A stretch of DNA of 58,663 bases, taken from Roseburia_C sp051879315. GTDB lineage: Bacteria > Bacillota > Clostridia > Lachnospirales > Lachnospiraceae. The position numbers were made by a program, and so were the translations under genes. The DNA is taken from contig JBJELW010000075.1 in assembly GCA_051879315.1 (NCBI GenBank), forward strand, positions 1 to 58,663, read 5' to 3'. The notes beneath the pieces are model-generated. The model had not been told where the DNA came from. It did no database searches and saw nothing but the letters and a program-made list of their open reading frames with translations. Positions 34,334-42,339 of this stretch are shown piece after piece (positions within the stretch are counted from its first letter, which is position 1; every line of letters begins with the position of its first letter).

Positions 34334-35588
34334 GGAATTTTTCATAGATTTAGCGAAAGCGCTGGGATTGATCCTGCTGGCTGCTTTCATCCTTCAGATG
34401 AAATGGTACAGCACCTTAATCGTAATTCTGTGCTATTTCCTGTTGGCTTTCCGATGGCAGCAGAGAAAGCGGGAAGCGTGTATTCAGCAGCAGAGACTGG
34501 AGGAGGCATCCCTGTACATGGAGCAGCTGCTGTATGCTTTTTTGCAGAACCAGCAGATTCTTTCTTCCCTGGAGGATGTGTATCCGCTGTTTCGTCAGGG
34601 ACGTATGAAGGAGTGTATCAAAGGAGCCATCGGCCGGATGAAGGCAGAACATGATGCCACCAGCAGGGAGGCGCTGGGGATCATTGAAAAGGAATACGAC
34701 TGCGACAGGATCCGCCAGATTCATACCTATCTGCTGCATGTGGAGCAGTACGGCGGTGATTTTGCCGGAACCATAGATTATTTACTGACCGATGTGCATC
34801 AATATATGGAGCGGGTACGTATTTATCAGGAGGATTGTAAAAAGTACCGGAGAAATGTGTGGATCGCCGTGGCATTATCCGTGCTGATCTGCGGGATTAC
34901 CAATGCGCTCCTGCCCGGTGACCTTGAGGTTTCCCGGCTGGCAGTGTGCCAGGGAGCGGATGTGCTGATGTTGTGTCTGGACATGCTGTTGTGCCGGAGA
35001 ACCCTGGCCCGAACCTCAAAGGACTGGTTAAAGACCGGTGACCTGGGGGATCAGAAAGAGTGGGAAAAGCATTACGAAGAATGTAAAAGCAACCATGGAC
35101 TGGCGGGTGTGATTTATCGGAAACGACTTAGAAAAAAGCTTCAGATAGCGTTCCCGCATTGGCTGATGGAAATAGCATTGCTGTTACAGAGTGAAAATGT
35201 GCAGGTAGCCATGCACAAGACCAGGCAGACAGCTCCGGCAGTACTGCGTCCGGCCATCGGGGAGCTGGTGGAACAGCTGAATCAGAATCCGGAGAGTATA
35301 AAGCCATACATGAGTTTTTTGGAGGACTATCATATTCCGGATGTGCCATCTGCCATGCGAATGCTGTATGCCCTGTCCAATGGTGGATACGGAGACGGCA
35401 ATCAGCAACTGGCCCAGATTATGCAGCGGAATCAGGAACTTCTGGATAAAGCGGAGCGTACACAGAACGAGGATTCCCTGGCGGGAATGTATGCACTATT
35501 TTTGGCGCCTGCCCTGACCGGGGCTGGAAAAATGCTGGTTGATATGACCATGTTTCTGGTGGTCTTTTTAAGTCAGATGCATATGTAA
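34323..35588 (+). CDS. TadB/TadC-like (T2SSF) inner-membrane platform protein
   Basis: 421 residues. Two hydrophobic helices at the N-terminus (about 13-45), a helical cytoplasmic domain, a helix pair near 180-230, a second helical domain containing FPHWLMEIALLLQ and VQVAMHKTRQTAP that resembles GspF/TadC, and a last helix at the C-terminus. Canonical Tad systems have two such proteins, TadB and TadC; here a single longer protein may serve for both. The ATG at 34323 follows AGGAGGTGT and overlaps the ATPase gene. Confidence 0.75.
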   Translation: MKHREFFIDLAKALGLILLAAFILQMKWYSTLIVILCYFLLAFRWQQRKREACIQQQRLEEASLYMEQLLYAFLQNQQILSSLEDVYPLFRQGRMKECIKGAIGRMKAEHDATSREALGIIEKEYDCDRIRQIHTYLLHVEQYGGDFAGTIDYLLTDVHQYMERVRIYQEDCKKYRRNVWIAVALSVLICGITNALLPGDLEVSRLAVCQGADVLMLCLDMLLCRRTLARTSKDWLKTGDLGDQKEWEKHYEECKSNHGLAGVIYRKRLRKKLQIAFPHWLMEIALLLQSENVQVAMHKTRQTAPAVLRPAIGELVEQLNQNPESIKPYMSFLEDYHIPDVPSAMRMLYALSNGGYGDGNQQLAQIMQRNQELLDKAERTQNEDSLAGMYALFLAPALTGAGKMLVDMTMFLVVFLSQMHM

Positions 35589-35600
35589 GAGGGAAATGCT

Positions 35601-35972
35601 ATGGAACAGATTATTAAAACCTATCTGGGTATTTTTATGATTCTGCTGATGACGGTTACAGGCATTGGAATCGTGGCAGCAGAGGTGGAAGTAACCCGGG
35701 CAAGAGAGTTTAAATCAGATGTAATTATAGAACTGGAAAACAGTGATTACAATGTAAATGTGTTGAATGCTTGCATGCAGCAGGCACAGGAGATCGGGTA
35801 TGATCTGGATATTACTTTATACGGGAAGGATGGCACCGCGGTGAACTATGAGCCCGGAGGAACTATCCCCTCCCAGGGTGTGAATTTTGCGGAGGTAGTG
35901 CTGAACTATTCCTATCGGACCGGTCCGTTTGGAAATTTTCTTCAGCACAGTATTCGAGGATATGGAAGGTGA
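35601..35972 (+). CDS. pseudopilin-like membrane protein (DUF4320/TadE-like)
   Basis: 123 residues. It begins MEQIIKTYLGIFMILL, a single membrane helix (about 9-29), then VEVTRAREFKSDVIIELENS and a small extracytoplasmic domain with two cysteine-free strands. The N-terminus shares I4 and Y8 with the small pilins downstream but has L in place of G9. It is probably a minor pilin or assembly protein. GAGGGAAATGCT precedes the ATG. Confidence 0.65.
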   Translation: MEQIIKTYLGIFMILLMTVTGIGIVAAEVEVTRAREFKSDVIIELENSDYNVNVLNACMQQAQEIGYDLDITLYGKDGTAVNYEPGGTIPSQGVNFAEVVLNYSYRTGPFGNFLQHSIRGYGR

Positions 35973-35976
35973 TGGA

Positions 35977-36081
35977 ATGAAGAACTTATTGGAAGATTAC
36001 GGACAGGCAATTCTGTGTGTCTTGACGGGAAGTGCAGTGATTGCTATGGCATGGAGATTCATTGATTATATTTCGATTTAG
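35977..36081 (+). CDS. micro-pilin 2 (34 residues)
   Basis: It begins MKNLLEDYGQAILCVL and is almost entirely one membrane helix, ending DYISI. It shows the YG at residues 8-9 preceded by an acidic residue. It starts 4 bases after the upstream stop, with GGAAGGTGATGG as ribosome site. The size is below most annotation cut-offs, but position, ribosome site and motif agree with its neighbours. Confidence 0.6.
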   Translation: MKNLLEDYGQAILCVLTGSAVIAMAWRFIDYISI

Positions 36082-36130
36082 AAGCACTTATAGATAGTGT
36101 TCGTGCCAAATGATGGAGGGAGGAAGACAT

Positions 36131-36274
36131 ATGGAACTTATCGCAGAAGAATATGGGGCTGCCATCGTGGCGGTGGTGGCGGCAGCGGTGATGGTGGCAA
36201 TGTTAACATTTTTTTTGGGAGCGGGAGGCTTTCTACAGGAGTTGATTAGCTCTGCTGCCTCCGCGATAAGCTGA
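36131..36274 (+). CDS. micro-pilin 3 (47 residues)
   Basis: It begins MELIAEEYGAAIVAVV. EEYG followed by an alanine/valine-rich helix is the closest of the set to the Flp consensus IEYGLIAALIAV. The tail is FLQELISSAASAIS. A strong GGAGGGAGGAAG lies before the ATG, suggesting high expression. It is separated by 49 bases from micro-pilin 2. Confidence 0.7.
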   Translation: MELIAEEYGAAIVAVVAAAVMVAMLTFFLGAGGFLQELISSAASAIS

Positions 36275-36284
36275 GGAGTGATTT

Positions 36285-36716
36285 ATGAAAGCAATTTTTA
36301 GAGAGTATGGAAAAATGATCCTGGTGGTTTGTGTGGGGATGATTTTAATCCTGCTGGCAAGTGGAATGCTGATGGTTGCTGCCCAGAGGGAAGAGCCTCT
36401 GGGAATTGAAAATTTCAGTCAGTACCAGGATGGATTGTTTACCAGGCAGCTGTATACCAGACCTTTACCTGAGATAACATGGATTGGAGGCAGCGTTTCA
36501 TCAGGAAATATGCAGGATCTGTCAGCCTGTTTTCAGGCGGAGGATGCAGATGGAGTACAGATTCCGGTGACGATTCTGTCGGTCTGTGACTCACGGGGAA
36601 ACCAGTGTCAGGACATTTTCAACTCGGCAGGAGTTTATCAGATTACGGTCACAGCCACGGATCATTTGGGTAAAACAGCCACGGTTCTTGTGGATGTTCC
36701 AGTGAATGGGAGGTGA
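36285..36716 (+). CDS. anchored pilin-like protein with Ig-like domain
   Basis: 143 residues. The N-terminus MKAIFREYGKMILVV repeats the micro-pilin pattern and continues as one membrane helix (to about 31). The extracytoplasmic part (about 55-143) ends in an Ig-like strand pattern, SAGVYQITVTATDHLGKTATVLVDVPV, with two cysteines near 105 and 113. It may be a decorated minor or tip pilin. AGGAGTG precedes the ATG. Confidence 0.65.
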   Translation: MKAIFREYGKMILVVCVGMILILLASGMLMVAAQREEPLGIENFSQYQDGLFTRQLYTRPLPEITWIGGSVSSGNMQDLSACFQAEDADGVQIPVTILSVCDSRGNQCQDIFNSAGVYQITVTATDHLGKTATVLVDVPVNGR

Positions 36717-36720
36717 ACGA

Positions 36721-37332
36721 GTGAAAAACATAGTGTTTGGAATGGTGGGAGGTATTCTGATTCTGTTGTTTTCTGTGATGCTGGTGATGTTGCAAAGCCG
36801 TAGTGTTCGTCGGGAGGAGTTAAAGCTTAGTCTGGCGGAGGCAATGGAGGCTGCCATGAAACAGGCAGGAAGACAGCAGTTTGGCTCCAATCAGGAGCTT
36901 TCCGATTATTTTGTAAGGACATTTACAGAACAGGTCAATTCGGATTCTCAAATTCAGATTCGCGTGATCTGTGCGGATGTTTCCGAGGGAATTTTATCTG
37001 TGGAGGTGGAACAGACGTATCAATATATTAATGGAAAGACCGGCAGTATCAGTTGCAGCCGTACCATGCTTTTGGAGAGAACAGACACAGCAAATGGTGA
37101 GCCGGAGTATTGCACGGTGACCTTTTATCTGGATCAACAGGATATGGAAAATCAGGGAAACTATTATAAACAGTATGAGGTGGCAATGGGCGATGTGGTC
37201 CACTGCCCGGTGGCACCGGCTGCAGACTATGGAAAGGGCTGTTTTCTGGAGTGGAGGGATGCGGCAGGGTATCTGGCGGATTTTTCGCAGGGTGTGACAC
37301 AGGATGTCACCTATTATGCTGTGTATGAATAG
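36721..37332 (+). CDS. anchored pseudopilin-like protein with InlB-type repeat
   Basis: 203 residues from GTG at 36721 with GGGAGGTG in front; the ATG at 36706 lies before that ribosome site and is rejected. One membrane helix (about 4-26), a TadE-like region (SLAEAMEAAMKQAGRQQF...), and a C-terminal segment ending TYYAVYE with W and F spacing like an InlB B-repeat (about 130-203). It may link the pilus to the adhesin that follows. Confidence 0.65.
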   Translation: MKNIVFGMVGGILILLFSVMLVMLQSRSVRREELKLSLAEAMEAAMKQAGRQQFGSNQELSDYFVRTFTEQVNSDSQIQIRVICADVSEGILSVEVEQTYQYINGKTGSISCSRTMLLERTDTANGEPEYCTVTFYLDQQDMENQGNYYKQYEVAMGDVVHCPVAPAADYGKGCFLEWRDAAGYLADFSQGVTQDVTYYAVYE

Positions 37333-37372
37333 ATGGTTGCGACACCTTGTACTAAGGAAAAGAGGGGGTAAT

Positions 37373-40027
37373 ATGAAATATAAGCGTAGATGGATCCTGT
37401 TTCTTTTTGTGCTTTTTTTGTGGGGAATGGGAAACTGCCTGTCGGTGGAAGCGGCGAACACTTCTATGAAGGTGCCCACTGATCCGGGGGCATTAATCTC
37501 TGTGGGATCTGTTCCATACAATTGTGTCAGTAAGACATGGAGCCAGTGGGTGGATTATTTTTCGGCAAACGGCTATAGTTACAGTCACTGCTACTATGAG
37601 GTGGAGGTATCCGGGGCGGACCGGATTAGTAAGGTCAGCGATGTGTGCTGGTGTGCATTTACCAAGGGGGGGAAATTGTATTGGAGCCCTATGGTGGTCA
37701 ACGGAAATGGCACCTATGCGGTCACTTTTAACCATTGGAATTATATTGGTACCAGTACCAATCCCGGGGGCCCCGGAGGAAGTTATACCGGAAGCGGAGC
37801 TTACTGGTACTTTACCAACGGGAACGGGGTGGTATATCAGGACAATTGGATCTATGTTCCTATCAGCATGAACAACATCCAGCGGTTGGGATACTTTTAT
37901 GTGGATGGCAGTGGTCATATGCTGACAGGCTGGAATCAGGATACTGCCGGAAACTGGTATTATTTTAAAATTGATCATGTGTCTAACGAGGATGGAGCCA
38001 GCGTGAAAACAGGTGTTTCATCCGATATGAACTGTTCCACCGTTTGCTGGACTGAGGTGAAAAAGAGTACAGGGAGCGGTTCCTATGGATTATACCGTTA
38101 TGACGGAGTGGATGTGCGGACAAATTTTTATATTATGGATACCAGTGGGAATTATCCGGTTTCCTACAGCCACAGCACCACAAGGCACATGACGGCAGCC
38201 CAGGTGCCACCGCTAAATGCAAATAGCAGTGTCAGTTATGACAGTGCTACAGCAGCAGCTTATTATACGGCAACGGGGTTTTATCACGACACTTCCAGGG
38301 GGACCTGTGGGAAGAAACAGTCTGTGTATCTGGCTAACCAGGACTGGCAAAGCATCTCATTATCTGCATTTCAATGCTACATCGGCCGCAGGCAGTACAG
38401 CCAGACTGTGTATTATCGCAAAATGAAGCAGGGTGTATGGCAGTTGGTGGAAGCAGATACCAGATGCCTGCAGGCTTATTATGGAAGCAGTGTCTCATTG
38501 GGAAACTGGACCAGAACCTATACCGGATATAAACAGGAACGGATTCTGAAAAACGGAACTGCCTTCAGTGGAAATCAATACACGGTTTCCGGAAACAACC
38601 AGTTTTATTTTGACTACCGTCCCATTCAATATACGGTCAGCTATCATGGAAATGGAGCAGAGAAAGGCAGTATGTCTGACAGTGTTTACACGTATGACAG
38701 CACGGCACTCCTGGCAGCCAATGGCTATAGCAGGTCGAATTACCGGTTTGAGGGATGGGCACTGTCACCGGAAGGCGCAGTGGTATATCCGGATCAGGCC
38801 ACTGTCCATAACTGGACGGCCACAGATGGAAAGCAGATTTCCCTTTATGCGGTCTGGCAGCAGATTATGGCAACAGTAACGGTGCGTGTTTATCAGATGG
38901 ATGTGACAGGCTCGGATTATCTGCTGCAGTGTGAAAAGGATATGACGTCAGGTCTTGGAGACCGGATTATTCTTTCGGAACTTGCAGAAAAAGAAGCAGC
39001 AGAAGGGTTTTGTTTCTCTTATGGGACGGTGGATGGAATCCGAACTCCACAGATGACGGTGGCTGCGGAAAAGGGAACAGTGATCTCCCTGTATTTTGAC
39101 AGAAACCGGTATGCAGTGACTGTGAATGCTCCGTTGGGACTGCAGCAGACCCAGGGAGCCGGCGTCTATTACTATGGTGCAAAGGTTTCTGTTTCTGCTG
39201 AATTGGCAGATGGTTATTCCTTTTTGGGATGGAAGAATACAGGAATAATAGACAGTAGTGATCTGAGTTTTGTCTTTTCTATGCCGGCTTCCCCGGTGAC
39301 AGTTACCGGAGAAACCCGTGCCCACACCTATGAGATTGTATTTGATGGAAACGGTGCTACAGAGGGAGATATGAGCGATAGTAACATTCAAGCGGTCTAT
39401 GGGGAAAATTATACCCTGCCGGTCAATGGATACCGGCGTGTGACGGAGCAGGGGGAAAGTGTATTTTGCGGGTGGAGTACAGACAGTGGTGCCGGCTATG
39501 CCCAATGTGAATATACGGATGGGCAGACAGTGAGCAATCTTACGTCATCCGACGGAGCTACAGTTACCCTCTATGCCATATGGGATGATCTGCCTGGAAT
39601 TGTGGCGGAGGATCTGTATTACACGCTGGAGGAGGCGCAAAGCGGGGCGATTACCTATGAAGAACTGATGGCACAAGCATCTGCCTACGATCGGGAGCAG
39701 ATCACAGACTTTGGTATTCTGGATTACGCCATGGAGGATTTTCAGAATTTCTCTCACGGAGGAAGTCTGACTGTGACCTATCAGGTGGTGGATACCTGTG
39801 CAAATCATACCAGAAAGCAGATCCGTGTCTATCTGGTAGACACAACGGCAAGGCCTGTGGAGCTTCAGGAACCACAGCTTCGTTTTATCAGCAGCAGATA
39901 TCTGGATACGCTGGCTGAGGATTCTAAATGGAAGACTGACAGCCGCTGTGTCAGCCTGCTGTCCCGGGCGCTGGAGGGAACGGATAGTTTTTGCAGCTAT
40001 GAGTTTTCTGTGGGAGATGAGGGATAA
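37373..40027 (+). CDS. large secreted adhesin with InlB B-repeats
   Basis: 884 residues. The start at 37373 follows AGAGGGGG and gives a clear signal peptide (MKYKRRWILFLFVLFLWG, cleavage near VEA-AN at 29-30). Residues about 90-200 are aromatic- and glycine-rich with GYFYVDGSGHMLTGW, like choline-binding repeats. At least two InlB/Listeria-Bacteroides type repeats are seen (from YTVSYHGNGAEKGSMSDSV to SLYAVW, and from YEIVFDGNGATEGDMSDS to TLYAIW). No LPxTG or C-terminal anchor is visible. It is the last gene of the pilus operon and may be the tip or surface ligand. A terminator follows two bases after the stop. Confidence 0.8.
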   Translation: MKYKRRWILFLFVLFLWGMGNCLSVEAANTSMKVPTDPGALISVGSVPYNCVSKTWSQWVDYFSANGYSYSHCYYEVEVSGADRISKVSDVCWCAFTKGGKLYWSPMVVNGNGTYAVTFNHWNYIGTSTNPGGPGGSYTGSGAYWYFTNGNGVVYQDNWIYVPISMNNIQRLGYFYVDGSGHMLTGWNQDTAGNWYYFKIDHVSNEDGASVKTGVSSDMNCSTVCWTEVKKSTGSGSYGLYRYDGVDVRTNFYIMDTSGNYPVSYSHSTTRHMTAAQVPPLNANSSVSYDSATAAAYYTATGFYHDTSRGTCGKKQSVYLANQDWQSISLSAFQCYIGRRQYSQTVYYRKMKQGVWQLVEADTRCLQAYYGSSVSLGNWTRTYTGYKQERILKNGTAFSGNQYTVSGNNQFYFDYRPIQYTVSYHGNGAEKGSMSDSVYTYDSTALLAANGYSRSNYRFEGWALSPEGAVVYPDQATVHNWTATDGKQISLYAVWQQIMATVTVRVYQMDVTGSDYLLQCEKDMTSGLGDRIILSELAEKEAAEGFCFSYGTVDGIRTPQMTVAAEKGTVISLYFDRNRYAVTVNAPLGLQQTQGAGVYYYGAKVSVSAELADGYSFLGWKNTGIIDSSDLSFVFSMPASPVTVTGETRAHTYEIVFDGNGATEGDMSDSNIQAVYGENYTLPVNGYRRVTEQGESVFCGWSTDSGAGYAQCEYTDGQTVSNLTSSDGATVTLYAIWDDLPGIVAEDLYYTLEEAQSGAITYEELMAQASAYDREQITDFGILDYAMEDFQNFSHGGSLTVTYQVVDTCANHTRKQIRVYLVDTTARPVELQEPQLRFISSRYLDTLAEDSKWKTDSRCVSLLSRALEGTDSFCSYEFSVGDEG

Positions 40028-40028
40028 G

Positions 40029-40056
40029 AAAAGAGTCGCATGTTTGCGACTCTTTT
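40029..40056. terminator. bidirectional intrinsic terminator
   Basis: A perfect 12-base stem, AAAAGAGTCGCA and TGCGACTCTTTT, around a TGTT loop. The A and T runs at both ends make it work for both strands, ending the pilus operon and the converging CorC gene. Confidence 0.92.
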
Positions 40057-40069
40057 AACACGCCGTATA

Positions 40070-41320
40070 TCAGCTTGTCTTGAGATAAACAGTTTCAATT
40101 CGATTTTTGTCAACCTTCTCTGCCCGAAGCAGAATGCCGTTTTCGGTGGTGAAGGTCTCGCCCTGTTCCGGCAGATGGTCCAGATGCTCTAACATATAGC
40201 CCCCGATGGAATCATAATCTTCGGATTCCAGGGAAATACCTAATTCATCGCAGGCATCTTCCAGATTCATGGAACCGGAAATGTAATACTCATGTTCACT
40301 GATGGCCTGAATATCCTGCTCCTCGTTGGTATCATATTCATCGTGAATTTCACCTACGATTTCTTCTAACAGATCTTCCAATGTTATCAAACCGGCGGTG
40401 GTTCCGTATTCGTTTAACACGATGGCGATATTGATGGAAGAGCCTTGCATTTCTTTTAAGAGCTCGGCTGTATTTTTGTGTTCATAGGTGAAGAATGGCT
40501 CACGCATGATTTCACGGACAGAAAAATGGGAATGATCCTCCACCAACAGTAAATCTTTCACATTCAGAATACCGATGACGTTGTCATTGGTGTCCTCATA
40601 TACCGGAAGACGAGTGTATTTGGTCTCTCGATATATGTTCAGCAGCTCCTCGTAAGTGGCATCTGCTGAAAGAAATGTCATATCGATACGGGGCACCATA
40701 ATTTCCTTGGCCTCGGAATCCGTGAACTCGAATACGTTGGTAATCATTTCCCGTTCCTCGGATTCGATGACACCGGTTTCATGGCCCACATCTACGATGG
40801 TGAGGAATTCTTCCTCTGTCATGGCAGCGGCCTTGGCGTTTGGATCGATCCGAAGCAAACGCAAAAATGCCAGCGACAGTGCGTTGATGACAAAAATCAC
40901 CGGGGTCAGTACCCGCATCAAAAGAAGGAGCGGGCCGGAATATGCCAGTGACAACTTTTCTGAATGAATGGTGGCAATGGTTTTGGGGGAAATCTCACCG
41001 AATATCAGAATTAAAACGGTGAGAATACCGGTGGCAATACCGGCTCCCATGCTTTGAAACAGCTTCGTTGCCAGTATGGTGGCAATCGAGGAGGCCGTAA
41101 GATTTACCACGTTGTTGCCAATTAGAATGGCACTCAGCATCTTGGCAGAATCGGCAGTAATCTTCATGACCCGCTGGGCTCTGCGATTTCCATCCTCTGC
41201 CAGGGTTCGCATTCGTATATGATTGACGGTGGTAAGGGCTGTTTCCGCAGACGAAAAAAAGGCTGACAGAAGCAGCAATATCACCAATAATATAATCTGA
41301 ATAATCATTGTAGTGCTCAA
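40070..41320 (-). CDS. CNNM/CorC-type transporter with CBS domains
   Basis: 416 residues: a DUF21 membrane domain with four helices (about 1-190, starting MSTTMIIQIILLVILLLLSA), a pair of CBS domains (about 205-330, with IMVPRIDMTFL and LLVEDHSHF) and a C-terminal CorC/HlyC domain (about 335-416). Relatives transport or regulate magnesium/cobalt; older names call it hemolysin. The start is TTG at 41320, with TAGGAG eight bases before it; the ATG at 41308 is too far. It directly follows the stop of the small membrane protein. Confidence 0.9.
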   Translation of the reverse strand: MSTTMIIQIILLVILLLLSAFFSSAETALTTVNHIRMRTLAEDGNRRAQRVMKITADSAKMLSAILIGNNVVNLTASSIATILATKLFQSMGAGIATGILTVLILIFGEISPKTIATIHSEKLSLAYSGPLLLLMRVLTPVIFVINALSLAFLRLLRIDPNAKAAAMTEEEFLTIVDVGHETGVIESEEREMITNVFEFTDSEAKEIMVPRIDMTFLSADATYEELLNIYRETKYTRLPVYEDTNDNVIGILNVKDLLLVEDHSHFSVREIMREPFFTYEHKNTAELLKEMQGSSINIAIVLNEYGTTAGLITLEDLLEEIVGEIHDEYDTNEEQDIQAISEHEYYISGSMNLEDACDELGISLESEDYDSIGGYMLEHLDHLPEQGETFTTENGILLRAEKVDKNRIETVYLKTS

Positions 41321-41560
41321 CTAATTGACTCCTAAGTTGTTGATGTAATCACTGATTGCGGTGATGTTTACCTCTGTGTAGCTGGTGGGCTGTTTTGCCT
41401 GATACATGGATACGGCAGAGTAGCCGGCCCATCCGATGACAGCTAAAACAACCAATGTTCCCACACATTTGCGAAGTACGCTTGCAATCTTTTCACGCCG
41501 CATGATTTTTTTGCGGTTTTTTTTCTGTTCTTTATAACGATCAACTTTTGCCTGACTCAT
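41321..41560 (-). CDS. small single-helix membrane protein
   Basis: 79 residues: a lysine/arginine-rich N-terminus (about 1-28), one membrane helix (about 32-50, VGTLVVLAVIGWAGYSAVS) and a short external tail ending YINNLGVN. No family recognised. The stop abuts the start of the CorC gene, so the two are translated as a pair and it may be an accessory subunit. AAGGAGAATTC lies before the ATG. Confidence 0.7.
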   Translation of the reverse strand: MSQAKVDRYKEQKKNRKKIMRREKIASVLRKCVGTLVVLAVIGWAGYSAVSMYQAKQPTSYTEVNITAISDYINNLGVN

Positions 41561-41596
41561 ATGAATTCTCCTTGCATGAAAATATAACTAAATGCT

Positions 41597-41625
41597 ATTA
41601 TACACCATATAGGAAAAAAATTGAA
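41597..41625 (-). promoter_or_regulatory. promoter for the small protein-corC pair (minus strand)
   Basis: On the minus strand a perfect TATAAT (41602-41597) lies 17 bases after TTCAAT (41625-41620), a weak -35. The ATG is 36 bases further. The plus-strand leader element copy 2 starts just beyond. Confidence 0.4.
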
Positions 41626-41640
41626 CTTTTTTTTAGAATT

Positions 41641-41680
41641 TGTCCCTAAAGTAGCATAAAGCCACCTTTGGAGGCGTATA
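41641..41680 (+). repeat. 40-base leader element, copy 2
   Basis: Second copy of the element at 331-370 (32 of 40 bases identical, no gap). It ends 20 bases before the ATG of the HAD hydrolase gene. The CTTTG end is kept and its partner stem strand is TAAAG, so pairing survives as a G-U change. It is preceded by a T run. Confidence 0.45.
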
Positions 41681-41700
41681 AGAAAGGATTCATACATCAG

Positions 41701-42339
41701 ATGAAACGAGGAATTATTTTTGATATGGATGGAACTCTTTGGGATTCCGCACAGGGTGTAGCAACTGCCTGGAACCAGGTTTTAAAGAAATGGGGAATTC
41801 AAAGGGAGACTCTGACAGAGGCGGATATTCACAGTGTCATGGGAAAAACCATGACAGTGATTGCAGATATTTTGTTTCCCATGGTGGGAGAGCAGGAGCG
41901 GGGGGAACTGTTACAGGAGTGTTGCCACGTAGAAAATACATATCTTTCTAAAAATGGAGGAATTCTGTATCCGGAATTGGAGGAGACTCTTCAGATTCTG
42001 GGGGAGAAATATCCTTTGTATATCGTGAGTAATTGCCAGAGCGGTTATATCGAAGCGTTTCTTTCCTATTATCGTTTTACAGAGTATTTTGCTGACACGG
42101 AATGTTTCGGTAATAACGGGAAACAGAAAGGGGAAAATATAGCACTGTTGGCCAAGCGCAATGAATTGACGGAGGCCGTGTATGTGGGGGATATACAAGG
42201 GGATTATGATGCCAGTGTGCAGGCAGGGGTAAAGTTTATCCATGCAGCATACGGATTTGGGACGGTGGAGCAGCCGGTGCCCAAAATTGATCGGTTTGAG
42301 GAGCTGCCGGCGGTGGTGGCAGAGTTGTGGGGGTGCTAA
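41701..42339 (+). CDS. HAD-superfamily hydrolase (phosphatase-like)
   Basis: 212 residues starting MKRGIIFDMDGTLWDSA; D8 and D10 are the nucleophile and acid/base. A helical cap (about 20-85), motif II at YIVSNCQSG, and motif III/IV around VYVGDIQGDYDAS are present. Fits phosphoglycolate phosphatase/beta-phosphoglucomutase-like enzymes; substrate unknown. AGAAAGGA lies before the start at a slightly long distance. An upstream TTG at 41668 is possible but less likely. Its stop overlaps the CapA start (TAATG). Confidence 0.85.
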   Translation: MKRGIIFDMDGTLWDSAQGVATAWNQVLKKWGIQRETLTEADIHSVMGKTMTVIADILFPMVGEQERGELLQECCHVENTYLSKNGGILYPELEETLQILGEKYPLYIVSNCQSGYIEAFLSYYRFTEYFADTECFGNNGKQKGENIALLAKRNELTEAVYVGDIQGDYDASVQAGVKFIHAAYGFGTVEQPVPKIDRFEELPAVVAELWGC

